A stretch of 64,000 nucleotides of DNA from Edwardsiella anguillarum ET080813 (GTDB lineage: Bacteria; Pseudomonadota; Gammaproteobacteria; Enterobacterales; Enterobacteriaceae), in contig NZ_CP006664.1 of NCBI RefSeq assembly GCF_000264765.2, positions 4,136,129 to 4,200,128 of the forward strand, read 5' to 3'. Every line of letters starts with the position of its first letter. Position 1 is the stretch's first letter. The notes under the pieces are model-generated. The model saw only the letters and a program-made list of their open reading frames with translations. It searched no databases and had not been told where the DNA came from. Of this stretch, positions 1 through 8,276 are shown piece after piece. The translations under genes and the position numbers were made by a program.

Positions 1-717
1 GAGCAGCCAGAACAGGGAGACGTCCGCCACGGCAAAATCCGCCATGCGCTCGTTACTTTCCCTGCGCATGGCCATCAGGCGACGGCGGCGGGCGCGCAGC
101 TGCGTCATCAGTTGCTCCAGTTGGGTCACCAGCCAGCGACTGCTCTGGATGGTAAGGAGCGGGGGGAGATACGCCTCATCAAGCGCCCAGCGCCCCTGTG
201 AATCCTGCCGCAGACGAGCGACCGGGCAGATCAGGTAATCGCTGTTGTTCTGATGGATGAAACGCAGCGTCAGCTCCGGCTGCATCACCGCAATCTGGCG
301 AGTATCCTCCCCGAAGGTATTGCGGACATCCCGCCAGCGCTGGCGATAGCGAACAGGGCGCCCGGCCACCTCATCGGGTTTAAGACAGTTGCCACCATTC
401 GCCCGCAGCAGCGGAAGGGCCAGAACCACCACCACTTCCTGTGATTCACCCTCAAGCGCCAGCGCCGGCGGCAAGTCGTCAGCATTATCCGTATCGATAA
501 GCGTACCGTCCGGAAACCGGATATGCAGGTGGCGGGCCTGCAGGCGGCCCAGTTTCAGTGCATCCGGTTCAAAAACGGCATTTATCACGCCCCAGGGCTG
601 TGCAAGACCCAGCCGGGCAATGCATTCCGCAGACCAGGCCGCGTATGCGGCCTGTTGCTGGAAGTGCTGAGGAGAGACCATAACGCCCCTGCCCCATAAC
701 GGTTGTTCCGTTTTCAT
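1..717 (-). CDS. tssK: Type VI secretion baseplate protein TssK, N-terminal part (runs off the left edge)
   Basis: TssK links the T6SS baseplate to the TssJLM membrane complex. 239 codons are visible, starting at the ATG at 717 and still open at base 1. The N-terminus has the family opening, in which a short basic stretch is followed by W-G-x-G-V-M-V-S-P-Q-H-F-Q-Q (residues about 7-20), and later an R-L-R-Q-D-S-Q-G-R-W-x-L-D-E segment. It follows tssC by 17 bp on the same strand, as in many T6SS operons. No RBS needs special pleading: GCCGATG directly precedes the start. The C-terminal half, with the shoulder and head domains, is outside the window, so intactness cannot be judged. Confidence 0.88.
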   Translation of the reverse strand, partial: MKTEQPLWGRGVMVSPQHFQQQAAYAAWSAECIARLGLAQPWGVINAVFEPDALKLGRLQARHLHIRFPDGTLIDTDNADDLPPALALEGESQEVVVVLALPLLRANGGNCLKPDEVAGRPVRYRQRWRDVRNTFGEDTRQIAVMQPELTLRFIHQNNSDYLICPVARLRQDSQGRWALDEAYLPPLLTIQSSRWLVTQLEQLMTQLRARRRRLMAMRRESNERMADFAVADVSLFWLL

Positions 718-734
718 CGGCTTCCTGCCTTAGC

Positions 735-2276
735 TTATGATTTCGCCTTCGGCATCTGAGAGACCAGTGACAGGTTGACGTCCATGCCCTCCACCTGGAA
801 GTGCGGGACGGCATACAGCTTCACACGGAAGAAGCCCGGGTTATCTTCAATGTCCTCGACCACCACTTTGGCATCGCGCAGCGGGTGGGACGCCTGCAGC
901 TCGTCGCCCGGATCGGTCATTTCGGTGACCAGACCTTTCACCCAGGTGTTGAGCTCCAGCTCCAGCAGACGACGGTCTTTGGTGGTGCCAATATTTTCAC
1001 GCTGAATCAGCTTCAGGTAGTGGGCAATACGTGACAGCAGGAAGATATACGGCAGACGGGCGTTGATACGGCTATTGGCCGTCGCATCCGCAGTGTCGTA
1101 AAGCGCCGGTTTCTGGGTGGAATTGGCCGAGAAGAAGCAGCTGTAGTCGCGGTTCTTGTAGTAAGAGAGAGGAATGAAACCCAAATTGGCGAACTCAAAT
1201 TCACGGGTTTCCGGGGTCATCACTTCGGACGGGATTTTCACCTGGCTGCCGGTGCCCAGATCGTAAAGATGGATTGGCAGGTCCTGAACGGCACCACCAG
1301 CCTGCGGGCCACGGATCTGTACACACCATCCGTTGTTGATAAAGCTGCGCACCATGTTGGCCGCGAAGGCAAACGAGGCGTTGGTCCACAGATATTTGTC
1401 GTGGTCCGGGCCCTTCACTTCTTCCACATAGTTGAAACTGCGCACCGGCACGGTGTCCGGGCCATACGGCAGACGGCCCAGCACGCGCGGCATTACCAGG
1501 CCGATATAGCGGGCATCGTCCGTCTCGCGAAAGGATTTCCACTTGATATATTCGGCGCGGTCAAAGTGGTTACCGATATCTTTAATGGCCGCCACCTCCT
1601 CCATCGAATCCTTGAGGAAAAATTTCGGGCCGGCCGCGCCGATAAAGGGCATATGGGCAGCGGCCGAGACTTTCGAAATATTGCGTAGCAGGGCAACGTC
1701 CTGCGCAGAGGCATCAAACTCGTAAGCCGAAATCAGGGCCGCAATCGGCTCTCCACCCGGCGTATCGTATTCATCGATATAGGTGTGTTTATACAGCCCG
1801 CTCTGGATAATCTCCGGACTGTCTTCAAAATCCTGACGCAGGTCGTCTTTAGACATATCCAGCAGTTCAACTTTCACATTCTGGCGAAAATCAGTTTTAT
1901 CGACCAGAGATTTAACGCCGCGCCACAGGCTTTCTACCGCCTGGAATTCTCCGCTGTGCATTATCGCATCCAGCTGACGGCTAATCTGGTAGTCCAGCTC
2001 AGCGATATGATGGTCAATCAGGTTTTTGTCGAGTTTCTCAACTTTTGAACCCGATTTTTTCAGGCATTCCAGAAATACTTGCATCCCGGCCGTTAACCGC
2101 TCATCTGCCGTCGCATCGGACATCGCCTGCGCGTCCTGCCAGATATCCAGCGCGCTCAGCGCGGAGACCGGGCTCAGATTGATTTTTTCAAACAGCGACG
2201 CGTAAACTCCGCCAGCGACAGGGTGTTCGAGCACCTCGCTCTTACTACCCGCGATATTTTCATTTTGTACAGACAT
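735..2276 (-). CDS. tssC: Type VI secretion contractile sheath large subunit TssC (VipB/EvpB)
   Basis: This is the large subunit of the cytoplasmic contractile sheath; with TssB it polymerises around the Hcp tube and contracts to fire the spike. The 513-codon length matches TssC. Recognisable blocks are the Q-x-V-E-S-L-W-R-G segment near residue 110, D-D-x-R-Q-D-F-E near 150, A-A-A-H-M-P-F-I-G-A in the middle, and R-F-x-x-x-A-H-Y-L-K near residue 430. The start at 2276 is preferred over the ATG six bases upstream, because AAGGA abuts that upstream ATG but is well spaced from this one. tssB lies 40 bp upstream. Nothing looks truncated. Confidence 0.96.
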   Translation of the reverse strand: MSVQNENIAGSKSEVLEHPVAGGVYASLFEKINLSPVSALSALDIWQDAQAMSDATADERLTAGMQVFLECLKKSGSKVEKLDKNLIDHHIAELDYQISRQLDAIMHSGEFQAVESLWRGVKSLVDKTDFRQNVKVELLDMSKDDLRQDFEDSPEIIQSGLYKHTYIDEYDTPGGEPIAALISAYEFDASAQDVALLRNISKVSAAAHMPFIGAAGPKFFLKDSMEEVAAIKDIGNHFDRAEYIKWKSFRETDDARYIGLVMPRVLGRLPYGPDTVPVRSFNYVEEVKGPDHDKYLWTNASFAFAANMVRSFINNGWCVQIRGPQAGGAVQDLPIHLYDLGTGSQVKIPSEVMTPETREFEFANLGFIPLSYYKNRDYSCFFSANSTQKPALYDTADATANSRINARLPYIFLLSRIAHYLKLIQRENIGTTKDRRLLELELNTWVKGLVTEMTDPGDELQASHPLRDAKVVVEDIEDNPGFFRVKLYAVPHFQVEGMDVNLSLVSQMPKAKS

Positions 2277-2315
2277 GAGCATTCCTTGATTAATCCGTTA
2301 TAACATCGTGAGGGG

Positions 2316-2813
2316 TTAAGGCTGTTTTGGAGCCAGAGCGGATAGCTCGCTCCTGAGCTCTGCGCTTAACGCCGGATCCAGCAGAATCTTTTCCAGCTCT
2401 TTTCGGAAAGTCTGGTTATCCAGCAGGTTCGCCTTTAAATCACGAAGTAAATTACGCATGGAAAGCATGGCCTTCAGCTGGGGAATTTGCCGTGAAACCT
2501 GCTCTGGAGAGAAATCCTTCATGCTCTGGAATCTCAGGCTGATATTATCTTCGCCAGCGTCATCAGCAAGGGTGTTTTTAACGGTAAGATTAACCTTTGG
2601 GGAATACTCGGAAAGCACTGCGTCAAAATTGTTTTTATCTAAATTAACCTTTTCGCGCTCAAACAATGGTGCAGACGCCTGACCATTACTGAAGTCACCC
2701 GCGATCAGCAACTTCAAGGGGAGCTCAGTCTTTTTGCCTGCGCCACCGGTATGCAGGTCAAGTTTGAGATTAATGCGCGCCTTTGGCACTTCGTTCTGGA
2801 AACTTCCTGCCAT
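2316..2813 (-). CDS. tssB: Type VI secretion contractile sheath small subunit TssB (VipA/EvpA)
   Basis: This is the small sheath subunit, obligate partner of TssC. The 165 residues are the usual size. The N-terminal block K-A-R-I-N-L-K-L-D and the P-L-K-L-L-I-A-G-D-F motif at about residues 30-42 are typical of TssB. The start at 2813 is chosen because AGGATGGGG lies eight bases upstream; an ATG three codons earlier overlaps this RBS. It is the first gene of the visible T6SS operon (tssB-tssC-tssK). The 300 bp upstream are AT-rich and presumably hold the promoter. Confidence 0.95.
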   Translation of the reverse strand: MAGSFQNEVPKARINLKLDLHTGGAGKKTELPLKLLIAGDFSNGQASAPLFEREKVNLDKNNFDAVLSEYSPKVNLTVKNTLADDAGEDNISLRFQSMKDFSPEQVSRQIPQLKAMLSMRNLLRDLKANLLDNQTFRKELEKILLDPALSAELRSELSALAPKQP

Positions 2814-2822
2814 ACACCCCAT

Positions 2823-3129
2823 CCTATTTATATAAATAACGGGGCAAAAAATCGCCCAGCGCCGTCTAGATTAAAGTCTAAGCATTAATCAGTACTTCAA
2901 CGACAAAAGCAAGCATCGATTATATTTTTCAGACTTTCTATTTTTTATTGTTGGCGCTCTATCAGAAGCGCTGATACTTTATCGAAAATTCATAAAAAAG
3001 AATACCAGGCTTATTAATTTTATATTTATTGACTATTTATTTGTGGACGCTGATGACAAACACATTGTGTTTTAATGGGTTGTATTGAATAACTCGAATT
3101 TTTACTGAGTTGAAGGATCAGATCGCGCA
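2823..3129. other. AT-rich intergenic region upstream of tssB
   Basis: No gene is visible in these 300 bases. The stretch is markedly AT-rich compared with the T6SS genes and must hold the tssB promoter on the minus strand, but I cannot assign a convincing -35/-10 pair. Its right end marks the junction with decayed prophage material. Confidence 0.5.
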
Positions 3130-3562
<433 letters not shown>

Positions 3563-3566
<4 letters not shown>

Positions 3567-3805
3567 ATAACACCATTCAGGCTAGCCCACACTCTTCGGA
3601 GGAGAGCAGCATCCCCAATAAGACAATCAAATTGCTGACCAGATATAAAATTTCATCCAAACATGTAAGAGCCTGCGTGAAGCTGGAATTTTCTTCATTA
3701 TCCGGCGAGATAGCCACCCACGAACCACCTGAGCGAACGCCAATAACCCACGGTCTCATCGTCAAAGAATGCAGGATACCCCCTGCCCCAAAATTCCCCA
3801 CCAAC
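3563..3805 (+). pseudogene. Decayed DUF4224-type small gene (excisionase-position gene)
   Basis: The N-terminus (M-N-N-T-I-Q-A-S, then K-T-I-K-L-L-T-R-Y-K-I) matches the intact 85-residue protein at 48460-48717. After about residue 35 the homology moves to another frame (L-R-E-A-G-I-F-F-I-I-R-R-D, then R-Q-R-M-Q-D-T-P), showing at least one frameshift, and the 3' end is replaced by unrelated sequence. A frame starting at 3563 stays open to 4081 only as a chimera. It follows the ParB-like remnant with the same ATGA overlap as in the intact prophage. Confidence 0.78.
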
Positions 3806-4130
3806 CCACGCCTGCACTGGGGGGTTGGGAAGGTTCCAAAATTTCACGCTTTTCAGTTCATTGCAGTTTTAGACGATCGCATCGGGATCGCGCCACTCAG
3901 CGACAAAACGAGGGAAACCTTACAGAGTGCGGTCTACGCATTTTTTGGGACGCATTGGAAAATTGCAAAAATGATCACAGGACGATCGCGCAAAACGACC
4001 GTGAGGGCACAGCGGCATCAGGTGCGAAACTCACGTGAAATCGGCAGTGGACTACGCGGCGGCAGGATGCGTATGTGGTGATTATTTGCGCAGAATAGGG
4101 AAAGGCGATAGATTAGCCGCGGGTGCCTTG
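3806..4130. other. Stretch without a recognisable gene
   Basis: I see no intact gene between the DUF4224 remnant and the hok locus. By comparison with the intact prophage end, an integrase gene would be expected here, but I find no integrase motifs. The sequence was probably replaced or scrambled. Confidence 0.5.
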
Positions 4131-4204
4131 GACTTGTCTGTCCGGGCAACCGGCAGGCAAAGAAAAAGCCCCACCTGACGATAAATCAACGTGGAGCTTC
4201 TCTC

Positions 4205-4297
4205 ATGCCTCAACAACGTGAGGATAGCCCACTTACTCGCCGAAAGGCAAGGAGAGGTTGGCTATGGAGCCACAAAAACCAGTGCTCATTGCGCTAA
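4205..4297 (+). CDS. mok-like leader ORF overlapping hok
   Basis: A 30-codon frame (M-P-Q-Q-R-E-D-S-P...) ends inside hok in another frame. In known hok/sok loci the mok reading frame overlaps hok, and its translation is coupled to and required for hok translation; the antisense sok RNA blocks mok. The position and overlap here fit that arrangement. The function is inferred from context, as the peptide itself has no recognisable domain. A sok-like antisense RNA would be expected from the minus strand across roughly 4150-4260, but I cannot fix its promoter. Confidence 0.6.
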   Translation: MPQQREDSPLTRRKARRGWLWSHKNQCSLR

Positions 4298-4416
4298 TCG
4301 TTATCAGTATCACGCTATTAGGCGTACTGCTGCTGACAAAGCAAAATCTCTGCGACGTTAGCTTCCGAAGCGGCAAAGTGGAGATAGTGGCTCACATGGC
4401 CTACGGATCCGAGTAA
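4264..4416 (+). CDS. hok: Hok/Gef-family type I toxin (small membrane peptide)
   Basis: This 50-residue peptide has the Hok layout. A short polar start (M-E-P-Q-K-P) leads to one hydrophobic helix (L-I-A-L-I-V-I-S-I-T-L-L-G-V-L-L-L). The conserved T-K-x-x-L-C-D-V-x-F-R-S-G motif follows, then V-A-x-M-A-Y-G-S-E at the end, closely resembling E. coli HokD/HokE. Hok peptides depolarise the inner membrane and are silenced by an antisense RNA. GGAGAG or GGAG-like sequence precedes the ATG. It sits between the decayed prophage end and the attachment repeat, upstream of a strong hairpin terminator. The reading frame is intact. Confidence 0.9.
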   Translation: MEPQKPVLIALIVISITLLGVLLLTKQNLCDVSFRSGKVEIVAHMAYGSE

Positions 4417-4495
4417 GTGAGCGACAGGGGCGGTTCGCCGCCCCGATCGCATTGTCGAACGCATGGCCCCAAGGCACCCAAACCTCAGTAATACA

Positions 4496-4527
4496 AAAAG
4501 CCCGCAGGGAAACCCGCGGGCTTTTCT
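4496..4527 (+). terminator. Rho-independent terminator after hok
   Basis: AAAAGCCCGC AGGGAAA CCCGCGGGCTTTT forms a GC-rich stem followed by a T run on the plus strand. The A run on the 5' side lets it work in either direction. It ends the hok transcript just before the attachment repeat. Confidence 0.85.
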
Positions 4528-4591
4528 GTTTATACATAGCATGGCACGTCACCACCCTATCGCCATTTCATCGCCACTGGACAAATTTAAG

Positions 4592-4716
4592 ACACAAAAA
4601 AACCACCTTGCGGTGGCTTAATAACAAAACATATCGTTTTGATTTTTATACCATTTTGTCATGGTGCCCGGAGCGGGACTTGAACCCGCACAGCGCGAAC
4701 GCCGAGGGATTTTAAA
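4592..4716. repeat. Left attachment repeat: 3' part of tRNA-Leu(UAA) plus its downstream terminator
   Basis: These 125 bp are identical to 49774-49898. On the minus strand the right half reads as the 3' part of a tRNA-Leu: anticodon-stem end, the variable arm CTCGGCGTTCGCGCTGTG, the T loop GGGTTCAAGTCCCGC, and acceptor end with CCA, closely matching E. coli leuZ. The 5' half of the tRNA is absent (the flank reads TCGTGCG). The left half holds AACCACC-TTGC-GGTGG, the tRNA terminator hairpin. Such repeats are made by a tyrosine integrase inserting at the 3' end of a tRNA gene. Confidence 0.95.
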
Positions 4717-5055
4717 TCGTGCGTTATTCCTTTTATTATCAATGAAATAACGTATTTTTTTCATAATAACATGATAAAAAATAATTTTATCTTTCATGCA
4801 GTTAGAACCCTTTACATCCAGTAGTTATGAAGGAGGCACCTTTAGTAGAAGACATATTACCCCATCTGAAAAAATAAGGCTGGCCTATATACCGCGATAT
4901 CAGAATAAACACAGCGCATTCATTGCGCTATGTTTATATGTTTTGTTTAAATTCACATCAATTATTAACAGATGATTTTCCAGTGGAAAGCACTTGTGTA
5001 TTTATATATAATAAAAAAACAATTTTATTGTTTTATGCGTTTAATTAGGACGAGT
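4717..5055. other. AT-rich non-coding region left of the acyltransferase
   Basis: No gene is visible. It contains a perfect-arm hairpin around 4912-4940 (ACAGCGCA TTCA TTGCGCT). The sequence just before 5056 holds AGGA, the RBS of the acyltransferase. The promoter of that gene should be here, since the region upstream is the phage end. Confidence 0.5.
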
Positions 5056-6135
5056 ATGATGGTAGAAAACAATGATAAGAAATTAACATCACTACAAGTT
5101 GTTCGCGGAATAGCTGCTTTGTTAGTGGTGTTTTTTCATTATCGTTTTTTCTTGAAAGACAATGGGGCTATGACGCCTGATTTTTGGGAGCAATTACTAT
5201 CCCCTGGCATTATAGGTGTTAATATATTTTTTGTTCTCAGTGGGTTTATTATAGCTTGCTCTACGAGCAAGTACCAAAAAGGTGTTGAATCATTTAAGCT
5301 ATTCGCTAAAAACAGAATACTCCGCATTGTCCCATTGTATTATTTTGGTTTACTCGTTGCTTTTTTGCTTGGTGGGGCAATGAGCACCTTTCACTATTCA
5401 CAAAAAATTGAAAACTTAATTAGCGCATTAACATTTACTGTGTATGATAATAATGTATCACCGCATTATATAGATGATAGCGGGATGTATAATGTACGAT
5501 GGACACTAAATTACGAAATATATTTTTATTTTGTTTTTGCAGTGTGCATGTTATTCAGGTCTCGCCTGACTTTTTTATTGGTGTGGTTTATATCACTGAC
5601 GCAAATTATACCCGCTTTGCTTGGCTTTACGCCAACACTAAGCGTATCTGGTTATCATTTTGATTATGCGAGCTATGGATTTTTTACAAACCCGATAGCT
5701 CTTGAATTTGTTGTCGGTGTAATATTTGGGTTATTATATCTCAAAATTCAAAATAACATACGCGAGCATAACTATTTAAAATATAGTTTTTTGCCAGCAG
5801 CAATTTTCCTTGTCATCTTGGTATATATTAGGATTATTTCCCCCTTTGATATATTAGCAAGCGTAATTATTGGCCTCATAATATTATCATTGGCTTTGTA
5901 TAAGAAAGCGACATCAAGATTTACAATTGCTTTCGTATATCTTGGCGATATTTCGTATTCACTTTATTTATTACACAATCCAATTGGTAGTGCCATATTT
6001 AAAAGGGTTGATGGAGCAAATCACCCCTATTTTTGGTTTATGATTGCTGTATTATCATCAATTGCGATATCACACTTCACTTATAGATATATAGAAGTGT
6101 CATTAACAAATTTCCTGAAGTCAAAATTGCCATAG
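5056..6135 (+). CDS. Acyltransferase-3 (OafA/Oac-type) membrane protein, probable O-antigen acetylase
   Basis: This integral inner-membrane protein of 359 residues belongs to the acyltransferase 3 family, which transfers acetyl groups to sugars of surface polysaccharides. The N-terminus carries the family signature Q-V-V-R-G-I-A-A-L-L-V-V-F-F-H-Y, with the catalytic-type His, followed by F-F-V-L-S-G-F-I-I and R-I-x-R-I-V-P-L-Y. About ten hydrophobic segments follow, ending with S-L-Y-L-L-H-N-P. The start at 5056 has TAGGA upstream; earlier in-frame ATGs lack this. It is much more AT-rich than its neighbours and lies opposite the tail fibre genes, as the oac/gtr serotype-conversion genes of SfV and Sf6 do. 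Changing the receptor would block superinfection. The substrate cannot be told from sequence. Confidence 0.88.
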   Translation: MMVENNDKKLTSLQVVRGIAALLVVFFHYRFFLKDNGAMTPDFWEQLLSPGIIGVNIFFVLSGFIIACSTSKYQKGVESFKLFAKNRILRIVPLYYFGLLVAFLLGGAMSTFHYSQKIENLISALTFTVYDNNVSPHYIDDSGMYNVRWTLNYEIYFYFVFAVCMLFRSRLTFLLVWFISLTQIIPALLGFTPTLSVSGYHFDYASYGFFTNPIALEFVVGVIFGLLYLKIQNNIREHNYLKYSFLPAAIFLVILVYIRIISPFDILASVIIGLIILSLALYKKATSRFTIAFVYLGDISYSLYLLHNPIGSAIFKRVDGANHPYFWFMIAVLSSIAISHFTYRYIEVSLTNFLKSKLP

Positions 6136-6142
6136 CATAAAA

Positions 6143-6172
6143 TAAAAGCCCACATTATTGTGGGCGTTCTTT
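6143..6172. terminator. Bidirectional terminator between acyltransferase and tail operon
   Basis: AAAAGCCCACA TTAT TGTGGGCGTTCTTTT is a hairpin with T-rich tails on both strands. It separates two convergent transcripts: the acyltransferase from the left and the end of the late operon from the right. Confidence 0.85.
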
Positions 6173-6700
6173 TCATTCTGGTATGAGTGGGAAAACCACA
6201 GGCAATTTCGTTGAGTCTACCCGGTTAACGTTTACTCTGAATTTTTTCCAGATCTTCAATTTCACATCTTCCTCGGGTGTCGCTTCGCCAATATCGACTG
6301 CATCCTGTAACGGGGCAATGGCTTTCGCGGCTTCGGCCAGCAGGCCTTGCTTCTTCTGCTTGGCCTGTGCTATCAGTTCGGCCAGAGTATATATCCGAGG
6401 GACAATACTCCCGTCAATAAACTGCCAGCCACCATGGGTATCGACACCATCCGGTAATGACGCCATTTCTATGACACTGCCACCCTCGGGGCAAATAGCA
6501 CTTGCGTCTTTATCAATAGCGCAAATGACTCCATTGGGAAGGTATTTCACTTTAAAGGTATCAGGCCGACACTGTGTAATTGCTTGATACCAGTCGTCCC
6601 CCGACTCATCCTGCCAAAAAATAGCATGGTACTGTTCGGCTATTTCTTTTTGTTTATCGGCCACTGGCGTGTATTGGGTTAAGTTTTTTAGATGCAGCAT
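6173..6700 (-). CDS. Tail fibre assembly protein (Tfa/Mu gpU type)
   Basis: The 175 residues have the layout of Tfa proteins, chaperones that help tail fibres fold and trimerise. The N-terminal half holds a short repeat-like segment (F-K-V-K-Y-L-P-N-G-V-I-C-A-I). A coiled helical C-terminal part contains the motif L-I-A-Q-A-K-Q-K-K-Q-G-L-L and ends W-K-K-F-R-V-x-V-N-R-V, typical of the family. It lies 2 bp after the fibre gene in the same operon and is the last late gene before the terminator. Confidence 0.9.
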   Translation of the reverse strand: MLHLKNLTQYTPVADKQKEIAEQYHAIFWQDESGDDWYQAITQCRPDTFKVKYLPNGVICAIDKDASAICPEGGSVIEMASLPDGVDTHGGWQFIDGSIVPRIYTLAELIAQAKQKKQGLLAEAAKAIAPLQDAVDIGEATPEEDVKLKIWKKFRVNVNRVDSTKLPVVFPLIPE

Positions 6701-6702
6701 TA

Positions 6703-7626
6703 TTATAGCCCCCCTACGTTATACCATGTTCCATTAATAAGCTTTTGTAGTGCTCGACGGTAGACTTGATCGGGGAAGTCATCGCGGTTACCATTTTCAA
6801 CCCCCGTAATTACATAAGGTGGCTGATCACTATATCCTATCCCACGCCATATTTGGGAACCCTCACGAGCTGAGAATCGAATATCTTGAACTGTTTTTGT
6901 GGCTGGCATTAGTTCAACCCAATCATGTTCAAAACCATAACCATCACGCGCAGAGCGGTAATAAATCCCTCTATTTCCATGATTCACTTTAAACTGTACA
7001 GCAGGGCAACTGCCCACCCCCATATTGAAATGAAGAATAAGGCACGATGCGCCAGGGAGAGTTGCTTCATAAACCCCGCTTGACGCATTCCAAGGCACTG
7101 CATCCTCGCTAGCTACTCTCCCCCCTGTTTGCCCCAGAGCAAATGCTGAAACATCATCCGCCGTTAAAGTAAGGTCTGATTCCAGTGAATAACGATTCAC
7201 GGTTCTTGTTTTTGGGATGGCGTTAGCTGCCTGACTTATCGTTTCCAGTAAACCAAGGTATTGTAGAACCGCATCAGTGCTGGCTTTACCGATGATGTCC
7301 CGCCCGACCTGAGTGAGATCAGTCTGACCGGCGGTGTCTGTCCCGGTAAAGTACGGGAGTTTATTAGCGCCTGTCGCTAGGCCTGCTAACGCCGTTAAGG
7401 TGGCGTCACTGGCTTGAAACTGTTTATTTAATGCTGTAAGAACCTGATTCGAATCATCAGGAGAGAGGGATATTCCAGCTGACTCTACGATGTTAGCCAA
7501 CTCCTCTTGTATGGCATTAAAAGCAGCGGCACGCAGTCGTGTTGCAGCGATGCCACCAGCAACATTGCCATCCGTATACTGGCCACCTGGTGTTGCTGTA
7601 GATTCAACCTGCCCGATTCTGAGCAT
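6703..7626 (-). CDS. Tail fibre protein, short form
   Basis: The N-terminus (M-L-R-I-G-Q-V-E-S-T-A-T-P-G-G-Q-Y-T-D, then A-A-F-N-A-I-Q-E-E-L-A-N-I-V-E) is the conserved virion-attachment part of P2/Mu-like tail fibres. The middle contains a short T-G-x-N-K-L-P-Y-F-T-G-x-D phage-fibre segment. The 307 residues are short for a full contractile-tail fibre. The C-terminal part (Y-R-S-A-R-D-G-Y-G-F-E-H-D-W and beyond) is the likely receptor-binding tip and may be a swapped module. The Tfa chaperone follows directly. It determines host range together with the acyltransferase next door. Confidence 0.88.
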   Translation of the reverse strand: MLRIGQVESTATPGGQYTDGNVAGGIAATRLRAAAFNAIQEELANIVESAGISLSPDDSNQVLTALNKQFQASDATLTALAGLATGANKLPYFTGTDTAGQTDLTQVGRDIIGKASTDAVLQYLGLLETISQAANAIPKTRTVNRYSLESDLTLTADDVSAFALGQTGGRVASEDAVPWNASSGVYEATLPGASCLILHFNMGVGSCPAVQFKVNHGNRGIYYRSARDGYGFEHDWVELMPATKTVQDIRFSAREGSQIWRGIGYSDQPPYVITGVENGNRDDFPDQVYRRALQKLINGTWYNVGGL

Positions 7627-7682
7627 AAGTCATCCTCACTATATTAAGCGATAAAATACAAAATATTCATTATTACAATCGG

Positions 7683-8276
7683 TTATACGTAACTAAAAAT
7701 AAGATGCAGATGAGAGGGGGCAATTTTAGTGAGCGCACACTCTAATTGCTTATTTCCCCATGAAGCTAGGGGATCACCACAATATGAGGCTCCAGACCGC
7801 GCATATTTAATGGTGGTTTCCGGCGCATTGATCCGCCAGACAAAAGGCCACTCATCACCGTTCAGGGCATCACCACACGCAGACATACCGCACATCGAGG
7901 GGCGAAACTGAGTGATGGTAATGATATACCCCAGCGTTGCGGCAATATGGATATAGTAATCCCGGTTCAGGCCGCCGGTACTGATTAGCTTTGCCACCAC
8001 CATGCGCTGGCGATCGCTGACACCATCGATCTCACCGATGGAGCAGTCATCCGGAAGACCAAGCGTAGCCTCCCACTCAGGAAGCATGCTGGTCGCAGTG
8101 GGCGGGAATGCCCCGGAGATGAGATTTACCGCATCGTCATCCGAACGCTGGAATGCCCTTCCCAGAGCGCGCAAAACCGCCGACTGAACTGTTTTTGACG
8201 CCCTAGGCCACGCCCTGCCGGTAGGCAGTAGCGCCCCCAGTGCACCGGCGTAATCATCTTTCGAAAAGAGGCTCAT
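7683..8276 (-). CDS. Baseplate protein, Mu gp48-like (DUF2313/YmfQ family)
   Basis: The 197 residues begin with the family-typical D-Y-A-G-A-L-G-A-L-L-P-T-G-R-A-W-P. Later parts include a P-P-T-A-T-S-M-L-P-E-W-E segment and C-G-D-A-L near the C-terminus. In Mu and SfV this protein sits between the J-like baseplate wedge and the fibre, the same place as here. Its start overlaps the stop of the preceding gene by 4 bp, consistent with translational coupling. Confidence 0.9.
   Translation of the reverse strand: MSLFSKDDYAGALGALLPTGRAWPRASKTVQSAVLRALGRAFQRSDDDAVNLISGAFPPTATSMLPEWEATLGLPDDCSIGEIDGVSDRQRMVVAKLISTGGLNRDYYIHIAATLGYIITITQFRPSMCGMSACGDALNGDEWPFVWRINAPETTIKYARSGASYCGDPLASWGNKQLECALTKIAPSHLHLIFSYV

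Noticed and set aside
1269..1688. Plus-strand ORF of 139 codons opposite tssC
   Set aside because: Shadow of tssC, which has full family support on the other strand.
4452..4715. ORF whose end reads P-E-R-D-L-N-P-H
   Set aside because: This is the usual translation of an antisense tRNA sequence; the DNA is the attachment repeat.
4660..4716. Intact tRNA-Leu gene
   Set aside because: Only the 3' half is present here and at 49842-49898; the D arm and 5' acceptor strand are missing.
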